The translations under genes and the position numbers were made by a program. DNA of 64,000 nt from contig OOIN01000018.1 in NCBI GenBank assembly GCA_900323505.1, positions 124,001 to 188,000 of the forward strand, given 5' to 3'. Below the pieces are notes generated by a model. It did not search any database and was not told the origin of the DNA. It was given only the letters and a program-made list of their open reading frames with translations. Shown one piece after another: positions 28,098 to 37,290 of the stretch. How positions within the stretch are numbered: position 1 is the stretch's first letter; each line of letters opens with the position of its first letter. Source of the stretch: Ustilago trichophora (lineage: Eukaryota > Basidiomycota > Ustilaginomycetes > Ustilaginales > Ustilaginaceae).

Positions 28098-29981
28098 ATG
28101 GCAACACAAATACCTCAGAGGTCAGCCAAGAGGCAACGTCTCGTCAACGAAAAGGCCGCTCGAGAGGCTGCCCTCCTCCAAGCACAGGGTCAGCTTGGTC
28201 CTTCCACCGAGACCCTCGTCATTCAGTTTCAATCAGGTCAGGATGGCACTTTGCTCGGTCCCACCATCAATCTCCCCGCATCAACAGGTCAAAAGGAGCT
28301 TCAAGCCATCATCAACCAGCTCAGACGTCAGCTTAAACAAGCACAAGGTCCCAAGAAGCGCTCTGTCGACGATCCCGAGGCCAGCTCCGACGACGATGAC
28401 GATGATGATGACTTGCCCTACGCTTTCCACGTAGATCTCCAGCAGCTTTCCGCCAATGCAGGCGTAGAAGAGGAACAGAAGGAAGAGCTGGTCAAGAGCA
28501 ACGCGCGTCTGCCTATCAACGACTCGCTCACCCAAGATGTCCTCAACGCTCAGGCAGCCAAGAAGCTCGGTCTCAGCCAGGAAGATACCCTCACCGTTGT
28601 ATTCGAGCCACAAGCCGTTTTCAAAGTGCGACCGGTCAGCCGCTGCTCTAGCACCATGAGTGGTCACGCTTCGCCCATTCTCTGCAGTACTTTTTCCCCC
28701 ACCGGCTCGCTCCTCGCTACAGGCGCTGGTGACAAGACGGCTCGTCTTTGGGATCTCGACACCGAGACGCCCATGCATACGCTTGTCGGACACTCCAATT
28801 GGGTCCTTTGTGCAGAATGGGAAGGTCGGGAGCGCAAGCTCGCTACCGGAGGCATGGATGGAGAGGTGTGGATCTGGGAGGCGCTCGACTCTAACTTCAC
28901 CGGTCGCAAAGGTTGGCTCTCGAGAACGGGCAAGCAGGTTGACGAAGAGTGGCAGGCCGAGCAAGAACAACAGCAGCTCAACGAGGACGGCGAGGCAGTC
29001 GATGCGGATGGCAAACCCGCAAAGATGGGTGTCAAGGCTCGCCGAGCGGCACGCAACGCCGCACCGCAAGGCAAACCTTTGCGAGGACACACGAAGTGGA
29101 TCACCTCGCTCTCGTGGGAGCCTATCCATGTCAATCCTACCAACCCTCGTCTTGCCTCGTCTTCCAAAGATGGCACTGTTCGCGTTTGGAACCCGACTCT
29201 GCGTCGATGCGAGTATGTGCTTGGTGGACATACAGCCTCGGTCAACTGCGTTCGCTGGGGTGGTGAGGGTGCCATTTACACGGCCTCCTCGGATCGAACC
29301 GTCAAAGTGTGGTCTGCTGATGGTGGAAAGTTGATTCGCAACCTCAACGAGCACGCGCATTGGGTCAACACCATTGCTCTATCCACCGACTTTATCCTTC
29401 GCACCGGACCGTTCGACCACACCGGTCGCGCCTCGTCGTCGTCCCCGTCCTACGTCCAACCTTCGGACGAAGATGCTAAATCTTCCGCATTGAAAAGGTA
29501 CAAAGAAGCCACCGGCAGCGGCACCACCCCCGAAAGCATCATTACCGGCTCGGACGATCATACACTGTTCCTGTGGCCACCCCAGATCAACGGTTCCGCC
29601 TCCACGCCCAAGAAACCCATTGCTCGTCTCACGGGACACCAGAAGACCGTCAACCACGTCGCTTTTTCACCCGATGGCAAGAAGATCGCCTCGGCCTCGT
29701 TTGACAATAGCGTAAAGCTTTGGGATGCCCAAACGGGCAAATTTATCGCAACTCTGCGAGGACATGTGGCTTCCGTCTACCGATTGGCCTGGTCGAGCGA
29801 TTCAAGATTGCTCGTCTCGGCAAGTAAAGATTCGACGCTCAAGCTGTGGGATCCAATCAAGACGTTCAAGATTCGAAAGGATTTGCCGGGCCATACGGAT
29901 GAGGTGTACTGTGTCGATTTCGTCGCTGATAAAGTGGCCAGTGGTGGTAGGGATAAGGTTGTCAAAATTTGGCGTCACTGA
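28098..29981 (+). CDS. RSA4: Rsa4/Notchless WD40 ribosome assembly factor
   Basis: A 627-aa protein with an N-terminal ubiquitin-like NLE domain (about 40-110; ETLVIQFQSGQDGTLLGPTINLP) followed by an eight-bladed WD40 propeller from about residue 185 to the end. Examples of repeats are GHASPILCSTFSPTGSLLATGAGDKTARLWD and GHQKTVNHVAFSPDGKKIASASFDNSVKLWD in shortened view, and the protein ends DKVVKIWRH. Rsa4 binds pre-60S particles in the nucleus; the AAA ATPase Rea1/Midasin pulls on its NLE domain to remodel them. Acidic inserts occur between the NLE domain and propeller (EASSDDDDDDDD) and a long insert around residues 280-340. The ATG at 28098 (ACCATCATGG) is chosen over a TTG ten codons upstream. 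Divergent from RRP14. Confidence 0.96.
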   Translation: MATQIPQRSAKRQRLVNEKAAREAALLQAQGQLGPSTETLVIQFQSGQDGTLLGPTINLPASTGQKELQAIINQLRRQLKQAQGPKKRSVDDPEASSDDDDDDDDLPYAFHVDLQQLSANAGVEEEQKEELVKSNARLPINDSLTQDVLNAQAAKKLGLSQEDTLTVVFEPQAVFKVRPVSRCSSTMSGHASPILCSTFSPTGSLLATGAGDKTARLWDLDTETPMHTLVGHSNWVLCAEWEGRERKLATGGMDGEVWIWEALDSNFTGRKGWLSRTGKQVDEEWQAEQEQQQLNEDGEAVDADGKPAKMGVKARRAARNAAPQGKPLRGHTKWITSLSWEPIHVNPTNPRLASSSKDGTVRVWNPTLRRCEYVLGGHTASVNCVRWGGEGAIYTASSDRTVKVWSADGGKLIRNLNEHAHWVNTIALSTDFILRTGPFDHTGRASSSSPSYVQPSDEDAKSSALKRYKEATGSGTTPESIITGSDDHTLFLWPPQINGSASTPKKPIARLTGHQKTVNHVAFSPDGKKIASASFDNSVKLWDAQTGKFIATLRGHVASVYRLAWSSDSRLLVSASKDSTLKLWDPIKTFKIRKDLPGHTDEVYCVDFVADKVASGGRDKVVKIWRH

Positions 29982-30149
29982 AAAGTCAACGGAGACAAAG
30001 TCGTCGCATCCACCATGTGTTTCAATAGACACGCATTGTTCACATCTGCATTTTCGCTTCCCATTCACACTTGACTTTTACGTTGCAATACAGCATGTTT
30101 CTTTTGTCCAAAGCTTAGAATTGTTCATTTGCATCATCGCGTGGGAGAA

Positions 30150-32255
30150 TTAGGAGAGTCCCAAACGTTCAAACAAGGCCGGAATCAATCCAGCAGAGAA
30201 TAGTCCAATGTGTGTATAGACAATGACTTTGGTCAGCACGTCGGCATCGTAATGTTTGACCTCCTTTTCGACCTCTGCAGGGCTGGTGGAGGTGAGATCG
30301 GCCGCCAGTTTTCTTGCCACCTGTTCGTCGGGCGCAACAAACCCAGGATGAGCTTTCGACTGTGTCAATGGTATCGGCAAATCCTGTACCGCATCCTCAT
30401 TTTCATCATCCTGAGCACCGTTAGTCGTACCACCGATGGTGAATTGGATCTTGCGCTTTGCCCCTCCTGCTCTGGCTCCGGCTCCTGCTCCTGCTGCCAG
30501 TGCACGGGACATTTGCACCGGATTGGGACTGGTACTTCTCGACGGCACCGGAGAGTGCAACGGCGAGCGCGAAAGCAGTGGACTCGTCGAAAGCGGACTC
30601 AAAGCTCCACTGCCCATTCTTACATCGGCACTGCCCCTTCTGCTGGCGGGAGGCGAATGAATGGGCGATCGGATCGTCTGCAAATCGCCATTCTCATCCG
30701 TGACAATGATCTGTGAAGGTAGATCAATGACCGAAGGAACTGCACTGAGGTCTTTGAGCGGGATCTTGTTGTAATCGCTCGCCGGGGTGTAGTGCCTTCT
30801 GGGCAAGCTGAAACCGATGAGTTGATCCACGAGACGGAAGGTGGGCGGGAGGATGACCTTGCAGGCTGTCTTGACGATCACTCGAAGTAAAAGGACGTTG
30901 ATCAGACCAAATACCATGATCAGGCCATTCTTGATCCAACGCTCTGCTGGACCAGCAACGGGAAATTGGATCTGAGGCATCGTGGTGTTGGTAACGGTCT
31001 GTTGGAAGGTGGAAAGATCAACCAGGGGTACAGGTGAACTGGAGAAAGGGTGGAAGAGCGGGTCGGTCTTGAGGACCATGGCGAAGCGGATCCCAGTCCA
31101 TCTAGCCAGGGCTACACCCATAGCAACAGAGATAAAGGCAATGGCATCTTCGAAGCATGGGCAATCGTCTACCGGCTGTGGATGGACGGAGACCATGAGC
31201 AGACCAGCTGGGATGATGGCAAGGGGGACAGTCCAATTGTTGATCTTGACAAAGTCTTCGATCTGATCAAAGAAGGCCCACTGTACGGCGGTGATGGCGG
31301 CGCCGAGTGCTGAACCTGCGATGCAGTCGATGATCGAGTGCATGCCTGCATAGATGCGGCCATAGACGACGCTGGATGCGTAAAAGAGGAGACCAGCCTC
31401 CCAGAACCACGAATCAAAGATGGAGGCGGTAGCTGCGGTGGTAGGGTCGAGAAGGGCGGCTTGGCGGATCTTGCGCACCCAGAGGTAGATGTAGAGGGCG
31501 ATGCTGACGCTGTTGGTGGAATGTGTCGAAGGGAAGCCGTACTCGAGATGATGGGTGCCTACGGTCAGCCTGGTGACTGGGGGCGAGTACGGTCTAGGGA
31601 CACAGAAGAGATCCTTGATCGCACTAGACAGATACACCCCAAAGGCGAGGACATTGATCAGCCCCCTTCCGAACCTCGGACTTCCCAACCAAAACACCAT
31701 GGGCAGGAAAACCAAGAAGAACGAGTGGGTTCCGAGTAGCGAAGTGTTGACAAAGTACCTATCCAACCAAGGCCTTCGGATCCAGCGCTGGTGTCTCTCG
31801 TGTAGCGGTGCCTCCATTCTTAGGACATGTACGATGAATCTTCGGAGAAACGCGATGGGACGCGGGAGATAGGCATCGTAGACGGCGTCATCCTGCAGAC
31901 CAATGGATGTGGTCAGCTCGTGCTCGGCAACCGAGTCGTTATCGGTGGATTTGACATAGGACGAGCCGCATAAAAGGCCGATACGTTGGATCTTTTCGTG
32001 CTTTTGAATGTGACCCCTCTTGCGAGGCTTGTTATCCGAGTCGGAAGCGATGCGTGCGTGTGAGCCGGCGGCGGAGGAGGAGGAGGAGGAGGAGGAGGAG
32101 GGTTGGGTATTGACAGAAAGCGCCGGTGGAGGGTGAGGAGAAGAGGGGCGAATCCAACTGCCAGAGATCTTGCGATCTTCTTCGATGCTCGAGGTGGAGG
32201 CTTCGCGAACGGCTGGCGCTCGGCGCTGGTGAAGGGTGGTGGGAGCGGCAGACAT
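30150..32255 (-). CDS. LCB3: Sphingoid-base-1-phosphate phosphatase (Lcb3/Ysr2-type PAP2 enzyme)
   Basis: A 701-aa membrane phosphatase. The PAP2 triad is complete: K214-P222 (KDLFCVPRP), PSTH at 242-245, and R300 to D310 (GRIYAGMHSIID). Helices surround them, for example SFFLVFLPMVFWLG before motif 1. The family dephosphorylates dihydrosphingosine- and phytosphingosine-1-phosphate in the ER, returning free long-chain base to ceramide synthesis. The N-terminal 120 residues are low complexity with a poly-Ser run encoded by GGA-complement repeats. The C-terminal 200 residues are Ser/Pro-rich, and the protein ends in a short hydrophobic segment, VIVYTHIGLFSAGLIPALF. The ATG at 32255 is the first in frame. 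It is 168 bp from RSA4 at its 3' end and divergent from the ceramide synthase gene, which uses its product. Confidence 0.93.
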   Translation of the reverse strand: MSAAPTTLHQRRAPAVREASTSSIEEDRKISGSWIRPSSPHPPPALSVNTQPSSSSSSSSSAAGSHARIASDSDNKPRKRGHIQKHEKIQRIGLLCGSSYVKSTDNDSVAEHELTTSIGLQDDAVYDAYLPRPIAFLRRFIVHVLRMEAPLHERHQRWIRRPWLDRYFVNTSLLGTHSFFLVFLPMVFWLGSPRFGRGLINVLAFGVYLSSAIKDLFCVPRPYSPPVTRLTVGTHHLEYGFPSTHSTNSVSIALYIYLWVRKIRQAALLDPTTAATASIFDSWFWEAGLLFYASSVVYGRIYAGMHSIIDCIAGSALGAAITAVQWAFFDQIEDFVKINNWTVPLAIIPAGLLMVSVHPQPVDDCPCFEDAIAFISVAMGVALARWTGIRFAMVLKTDPLFHPFSSSPVPLVDLSTFQQTVTNTTMPQIQFPVAGPAERWIKNGLIMVFGLINVLLLRVIVKTACKVILPPTFRLVDQLIGFSLPRRHYTPASDYNKIPLKDLSAVPSVIDLPSQIIVTDENGDLQTIRSPIHSPPASRRGSADVRMGSGALSPLSTSPLLSRSPLHSPVPSRSTSPNPVQMSRALAAGAGAGARAGGAKRKIQFTIGGTTNGAQDDENEDAVQDLPIPLTQSKAHPGFVAPDEQVARKLAADLTSTSPAEVEKEVKHYDADVLTKVIVYTHIGLFSAGLIPALFERLGLS

Positions 32256-33301
32256 GATATAGGTGCGTGTTGAGAGAAGAGGGGGGTTGTTATCCTCGCT
32301 GATCTATAGCATAGCCGCTGCGTGTGTGTGTGTCTGAAATGGTCGATCTAGTTGAGAGCGATTGACAAGACGACCAGATGGATGGTGCTAGGGTGAGTCG
32401 CACAATATCGGTATAGAGTTAGTGTAAAGAGGGATGATTAAACGATATGTGTGAAAGGAACAAACGCAGACGACACTCGACTTTGTGTGTGTGTGTGCAT
32501 GTACACGGACATGCTCGTGAATTCTTCAAACACACACACACACACACACTTGACAAGGTGCCAACTGTCAGAATCACCACCACAAAAGCCAAATCGGCCC
32601 GGAAACGCCAAACATAAGCGCCTTCCGATGGACACTTTTGTGCAATTTGCAAATCGAATCGAATCAGCCGAGTCAAATCGGATTCCATCGGGCATGCTTG
32701 AATCGTGATACAGTAGGGTATAATACCGCAGAAAGCAAAGCGCGGATGCGTGTCGCGCTAGTCTCGGCCAAGCTGGTGCTTTGCTGCCAAAACAAAACGA
32801 GCGGCCTGTCAAAAGTTTAAGAAACAAGGGAGAAAAAAAAAATGTTGGGGTCGGCGGCTCTGTGTTGCATGCATGTACAGTGCTGTCGACTCAAATCACA
32901 CGAGAACAACGGTGGATTGCAAGACAGAGAGAGTTGGTGCGAGTGCGGATGTATGTTAGCCATGATTCTGCATGCACGGTCAACTGGAGAATCCGCATTG
33001 CATGAGTTGCACATATGGCACTGTTCAGTACACTGTACACAGCCTAGTGCTCCATTGTTGCCACACACGATCACTTTGAGGGCCAAAGCACACCCAAGCT
33101 ACAGTATCGTATTCGTCAGTCAAGGCCGAGCGGCAAATATATCGGTGTTGGTCTGTGTGCCTGTGTGGCTGGCTGGCACTTGAGCAAGAAGAGAGAGAGA
33201 GACAGAGAGAGAAGAGAGAGCGAGCGGAGTACAGCAGGCCAAAGGTTTCTTCTTGCAACACACAAATGGACAGCGGGCTAGTGCATTGCAGCTTTATTTC
33301 T

Positions 33302-33334
33302 TCTTTTCTTTTTCTTTTTCTTTTTCTTTTTCTT
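33302..33334. repeat. (TTTTTC)n microsatellite
   Basis: Hexanucleotide T5C units are repeated about five times in the LCB3-LAG1 spacer. Confidence 0.8.
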
Positions 33335-33458
33335 CTCTTCTTGAGGAATTTCCAAGCAGTTGGACAGTGTTGAGCAATTTTGCGTCAATAATGATTTCAT
33401 CTTACCCGCTCTTCTTGTTCTTCTTCTTGTGACCAGTCAGCCTCTTTTGCGTGCAAGT

Positions 33459-33484
33459 CTGTTACTGTTACTGTTACTGTTACT
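33459..33484. repeat. (TGTTAC)4 hexanucleotide repeat
   Basis: Four tandem CTGTTA-type units lie in the LCB3-LAG1 spacer, about 0.7 kb before the LAG1 ATG. Confidence 0.85.
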
Positions 33485-34188
33485 TTGGCGCGTTTCGAGT
33501 CGTTCGTTAGCGTCAAAAAGGTCCACGTTCTAAAGCACGAAGCTGCTCTTTCAATGTTGCGTGTTTGGCTTGCTGTCGCTTTTGCCCTTCTTCCCTCCTT
33601 GCATCGCTCCTTCATATTCAACTTCTTCTCAACACCACCACCACCACCAACTTCAGCAACACACTCCGACTCATTTCCTTGCTCGCTCGCCCTCTACCGC
33701 TTTGGATCACTTCGGACCGCCTTCCTTCAGCTTCAACTCGAACGGACAGCGCTGGACACGCTTGGGAGCACGATAGCATCGCCACTCGATCTTCAACGCT
33801 ATACATCTGCTCTGCGCAAGACACAGGAAAACCCCACATCACTCTGTTCGATTGTCTCTTTTGCCTCACTCTCGCCCGGGACCTCATATTTGCACTTCGC
33901 GTCAAGCTATAGCAGCACTCAAGAGCCCACTCTTTGCGTCACTTCAATCCTACTTCATATCCTAGAAACCCAGTTCAACATACCCCTCACACGCACAAAC
34001 AAGCGCCACTCAAGGCTTGTCTCGCACCTTTATAGCTACGCTGGCATCCTCTCTCTCTTACGATAACGATACCATACAGTCACAACATCTATTGACTGTG
34101 CCTCCTACCTCCTTCCTCTGGCCCACTCTTCGATCTATCTATCGCTGCTTCTCGTCTGACAACACCGCATTGCATTCATACCTTCATC

Positions 34189-35784
34189 ATGGCAAAAGCT
34201 GCCTCCCGCTTGCGGTCTTCCACCCCATCCTCGCACAAGTCTTCAAAGGGCTATACTCCCAAATCGGCTCGATCTAGACAATGGTCGGCTACACGAAGAG
34301 CTGCCGAGGAATCACTCTCGACACAGATTCAGTACACCCTCAACGCTCTTATTGCACTCCTTGTCATGCACACACTCTCCTCACCATCTTCACTCTCACT
34401 CGCTCACCTTTCCTCGCACTTGCATCTTCCCCACTCGCTTCACTCGATAATCCCATCTTGGCTCCGTTTGCCTTCGCTGGCTCCTTTCGCCTCCGACCTC
34501 CCCAATGCTTCCGAAAAGGGCGCTTATCAAGCGTGGTCCAACCTCGTCGGTGAAGCAGCCAGCCTCGGTCCCTTTCGCAGCGATGCACGAGGTTTTGGAC
34601 ATCCGCTCACAGCGCTTCACAACTTTACTCGCGCTTGCCTCGGTCTCTCGTATCCTGTCCCCCATCCTTCCTCTTCCCCCGTTGCCGCCCTCAAGCACCA
34701 CGCTCAACGACTGGCTGGAGACCATTCCGTCCGCGCTGGTCCCTGGGCTTTGCTCTACGGTGTCCCCGGCTACCTCTATGAGCGCGGTCTCAACGACGCT
34801 CTCTTTGTCGCAACCCTCGTGCTCCTCTTCACCCTCTTCCGTGCACTATGGATGAAATTCGTTCTCCTCCCCTTGGGCGAAGTCGCCGTTCCTTACCCCA
34901 AGAAGCCACGCAAGTCGGAACGTCAATCTCCCGAAGCCCTCAACGAGCGCGCCAAAGCCCTCCGCACCCGAGAGAAGGAAGTCCTTCGTTTCGCTGAGCA
35001 GGGCTTTTCCCTCACCTACTACACCTGTTCCTGGTCTCTCGGTCTATACATTGCCTCTCGCGAATCCTACTGGCCTTTGAACACGGTCGAGTACTGGACC
35101 AACTATCCTCAGTTCCGCCTGGAACCCTTGTTCAAATTCTACTACCTCGCCTCGTGCGCCTTTTACATCCAGCAACTCTTTGTCCTCCACGTCGAAGCAC
35201 GTCGATCGGATCACTGGCAGATGTTCTCGCACCACGTCATCACCATCGCCCTCATCTCTGGCTCCTACGTATGCTCCTACCACCGAGTCGGAAACGCCAT
35301 CCTCTGCCTCATGGACCCTTCCGACATTGCGCTGAACATTGCCAAGATGCTCAAGTATGCCGGATGGCAAACCACGTGCGACATCGCATTCGGCTTGTTC
35401 ATGGTGAGCTGGCTTGTCACTCGACACATCCTCTACATGCGCGTCGTCTGGAGTTGCGCATTCGACACGCTTAACACCATGGATTTCCGCCCGACCAACC
35501 ATCTCACGGGAGACTACTTCACCGAGACCGCCTACGTAGTTTTGATCGGATTGCTGGTGGCACTCCAGGTGATTTTGCTCATGTGGTTCTACATGATCTG
35601 TCGAGTGGCGTATCGGGTGGTGACAAAGGCGGGTGCGGTGGATTCGAGAAGCGATGCAGAGAGCAGTTATGAAGATGATGATTTGACCAGCGTCGAAGCT
35701 GCACAAGCACAAGCACAGGCACAGGCGGCGGTGCAGGAACAGGAGTCATCAACACCAAACAAGAAGAAGTCTAAACGCAGGTGA
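34189..35784 (+). CDS. LAG1: Ceramide synthase (Lag1/Lac1-type, TLC domain)
   Basis: A 531-aa ER membrane enzyme that joins a fatty acyl-CoA to a long-chain base. The TLC domain spans about 265-480. The Lag motif is intact: HH348-349 in FSHHVITIALISGSYVCSYH, then MDPSDIALNIAKMLKY with Asp376 and Asp379. Several membrane helices are visible (QIQYTLNALIALLVMHTL near 46-63, ALFVATLVLLFTLFRALW near 204-221, and those in the TLC domain). The C-terminal tail is acidic, then AQ-rich, and ends in KKKSKRR, a possible ER-retention-type dilysine-like signal. The N-terminal 45 residues are basic and Ser-rich. The ATG at 34189 follows a long pyrimidine-rich leader. It is divergent from LCB3, which supplies its substrate. 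Confidence 0.95.
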   Translation: MAKAASRLRSSTPSSHKSSKGYTPKSARSRQWSATRRAAEESLSTQIQYTLNALIALLVMHTLSSPSSLSLAHLSSHLHLPHSLHSIIPSWLRLPSLAPFASDLPNASEKGAYQAWSNLVGEAASLGPFRSDARGFGHPLTALHNFTRACLGLSYPVPHPSSSPVAALKHHAQRLAGDHSVRAGPWALLYGVPGYLYERGLNDALFVATLVLLFTLFRALWMKFVLLPLGEVAVPYPKKPRKSERQSPEALNERAKALRTREKEVLRFAEQGFSLTYYTCSWSLGLYIASRESYWPLNTVEYWTNYPQFRLEPLFKFYYLASCAFYIQQLFVLHVEARRSDHWQMFSHHVITIALISGSYVCSYHRVGNAILCLMDPSDIALNIAKMLKYAGWQTTCDIAFGLFMVSWLVTRHILYMRVVWSCAFDTLNTMDFRPTNHLTGDYFTETAYVVLIGLLVALQVILLMWFYMICRVAYRVVTKAGAVDSRSDAESSYEDDDLTSVEAAQAQAQAQAAVQEQESSTPNKKKSKRR

Positions 35785-35980
35785 GGGAAGCACCCGCATT
35801 CTGTACACAAACCTTTCATAGAGAGAGATTCGCTCGATGCGAATCAATCATCCAGCTTCAGCTTTGTTTAGATTATATACACTTTGTTTGCATCAATACC
35901 GAAAAGATACGTTTGCCTTCATCCACGGTTGCCGAGAGTGGTAATGGCATTTTAGACTGTCAAAAAGTGCAAAGATCTTT

Positions 35981-36223
35981 GAAGCGGGTATCAAAGCGTG
36001 CGGAGGAACAACAAACGTACCGTGTAGTACAACGAAGGCTGGTCCCAAGCAGAGTACAGTAGTGGCATAATCTCAGTAATCTAATATGCGCAAACACGGA
36101 TGCGCAGGATGCGCACACATTGCGCAATGGAGATAACGCCACTGCTGTACTCTACTTGGGACCAGCCTTCGTTGTACTGTAAGGTACGTTTGTTCTTCCT
36201 CCGCATGCTTTGACACCGGCTTC
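35981..36223. repeat. Imperfect inverted repeat, two 94-bp arms and a 55-bp loop
   Basis: The arms are 35981-36074 and 36130-36223. By hand alignment about 83 of 94 positions match when one arm is reverse-complemented, with no gap needed. The longest exact core is AGTACAACGAAGGCTGGTCC plus CAAG. The loop contains several TGCGCA-type units. No target-site duplication or transposase is visible. It could be a small non-autonomous element or a local inverted duplication, and its transcript would fold into a long hairpin. Confidence 0.92.
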
Positions 36224-36303
36224 AGTCTTCTGCTCGCCCTTGTGGCAACAAATCTACTTTGAATTGGTGCCTGCATACGCATGTGATGGATGTCACTCTC
36301 AAC

Positions 36304-36311
36304 GATATATA
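36304..36311 (+). promoter_or_regulatory. TATA-like element before the small gene
   Basis: GATATATA lies about 140 bp before the ATG at 36450 and is followed by a pyrimidine-rich leader ending CCTCAACAATGG. Confidence 0.35.
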
Positions 36312-36449
36312 CAGTACAATTGCCCCTCGAAGTAGATATCTTTCCCAAGTCCGTCAACACAAACTCCAATCCTACATCTCCCTAGCTCTACTATACTATC
36401 CTCTCCTCCCTCGGTAACTTTTTATTTCCCCTTCTTTCTTTCCTCAACA

Positions 36450-36713
36450 ATGGACATGGAAAGACAAGTCAAAGGCCACGCCTGGTTCTACCTCGAAATA
36501 GCATCCGCAACATGCGTCGTCTACCAACTCCAAGGTCTACCCGGAATTCAAAGCTTCCTCATCGAAAGTGACCCCGTCTTTCCCGCTGCCGAGAGAGGCG
36601 AAATCAAGGCCAAGCTTTCGGTTCGCTTCTGGGCTCTGTTGAAGGATGTAAAAGTGTTGAAGGAGGTTTTGAGCGAAATGCGTGGCTTTCGACATGCTCA
36701 TTTCGACTGTTAG
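36450..36713 (+). CDS. Small hypothetical protein, 87 aa
   Basis: I do not recognise this protein. It has an ATG in a good context (CAACAATGG), a TATA-like box and a pyrimidine-rich leader upstream. The sequence is mixed in composition and looks foldable: WFYLEIASATCVVYQLQG, an acidic patch with PVFPAAERGEIKAK, then a basic amphipathic helix around FWALLKDVKVLKEVL. There is no clear signal peptide. It may be a complete small protein or the first exon of a longer one. Confidence 0.4.
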   Translation: MDMERQVKGHAWFYLEIASATCVVYQLQGLPGIQSFLIESDPVFPAAERGEIKAKLSVRFWALLKDVKVLKEVLSEMRGFRHAHFDC

Positions 36714-37290
36714 ACAAAGATATCGTCGGGGATGCTGTCGTGTGGGATGTATCCTAGTCCAACTTTGACACGTACGTAGAGATTGGGTGGGACGGTCATC
36801 GAAACAAGCGTCGCAAAAAAAAAGCACCCCGTAAGATACCCGCATCATGGTAGTGCATCAAGAAGTGCGGAAAGTGTATCTGAAAAGACCTCGGCATTCC
36901 CGCAGATCCATCTGAATATCGTTCGAGGTCCATTCTCCTGGACGTGTCTCATATCCTCGAGAAAGGAAGTAATGGCTGATACTGAGTTCACCGCTGACAA
37001 CAACATTGAAAGTAAGTATCAACGGCGTACCCACATCGATTCTGTCCACTTCGACTCACGTTGGTTATTTTCTTCCGGCACCATATCAGCAACTACTCTG
37101 ATCGTTACGCGTAAGCACTGTGTGCGATCTCGCCAAACGATCGGATATGAAGCAAAGAGGTACTGTAGATGCAAATGATTGTTGATTGAAACAAAATGCG
37201 AATCGTATGAAAACAGGACCTGCCTGTTTCTAAAATGAAGTTTTCACTACTGATTGTCCTGAGAGAGATCTTGTGTGGCACAGTGCGGAG
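36714..37290. other. Spacer, no gene recognised
   Basis: This 577-bp region has only short frames with no recognisable features. It contains the 3' flank of the hydrolase-fold gene. Confidence 0.5.

Larger units (their letters stand above)
32256..34188. promoter_or_regulatory. Divergent spacer between LCB3 and LAG1
   Basis: This 1.93-kb region separates two sphingolipid genes and must contain both promoters. It includes a (GT)n tract (about 32483-32497) and a complementary (CA)n tract (about 32529-32549) that could pair, a T5C repeat (about 33302-33334) and (TTACTG)4 (about 33459-33484). The 700 bp before LAG1 are pyrimidine-rich, suggesting a long leader. Unsupported frames only. Confidence 0.6.
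35785..36449. other. Spacer containing a 94-bp inverted repeat
   Basis: The 3' flank of LAG1 is followed by the inverted repeat at 35981-36223 and then the putative promoter of the small gene at 36450. Short frames on both strands here encode near-identical peptides because they lie on the two arms; I do not treat them as genes. Confidence 0.7.

Noticed and set aside
32419..33183. Cys-rich short frames in the LCB3-LAG1 spacer
   Set aside because: They span GT/CA repeats and lack a signal peptide or good start context.
35781..36369. Two small frames on opposite strands with matching peptides near 36 kb
   Set aside because: The match is caused by the inverted repeat arms; neither has a promoter or a plausible protein.
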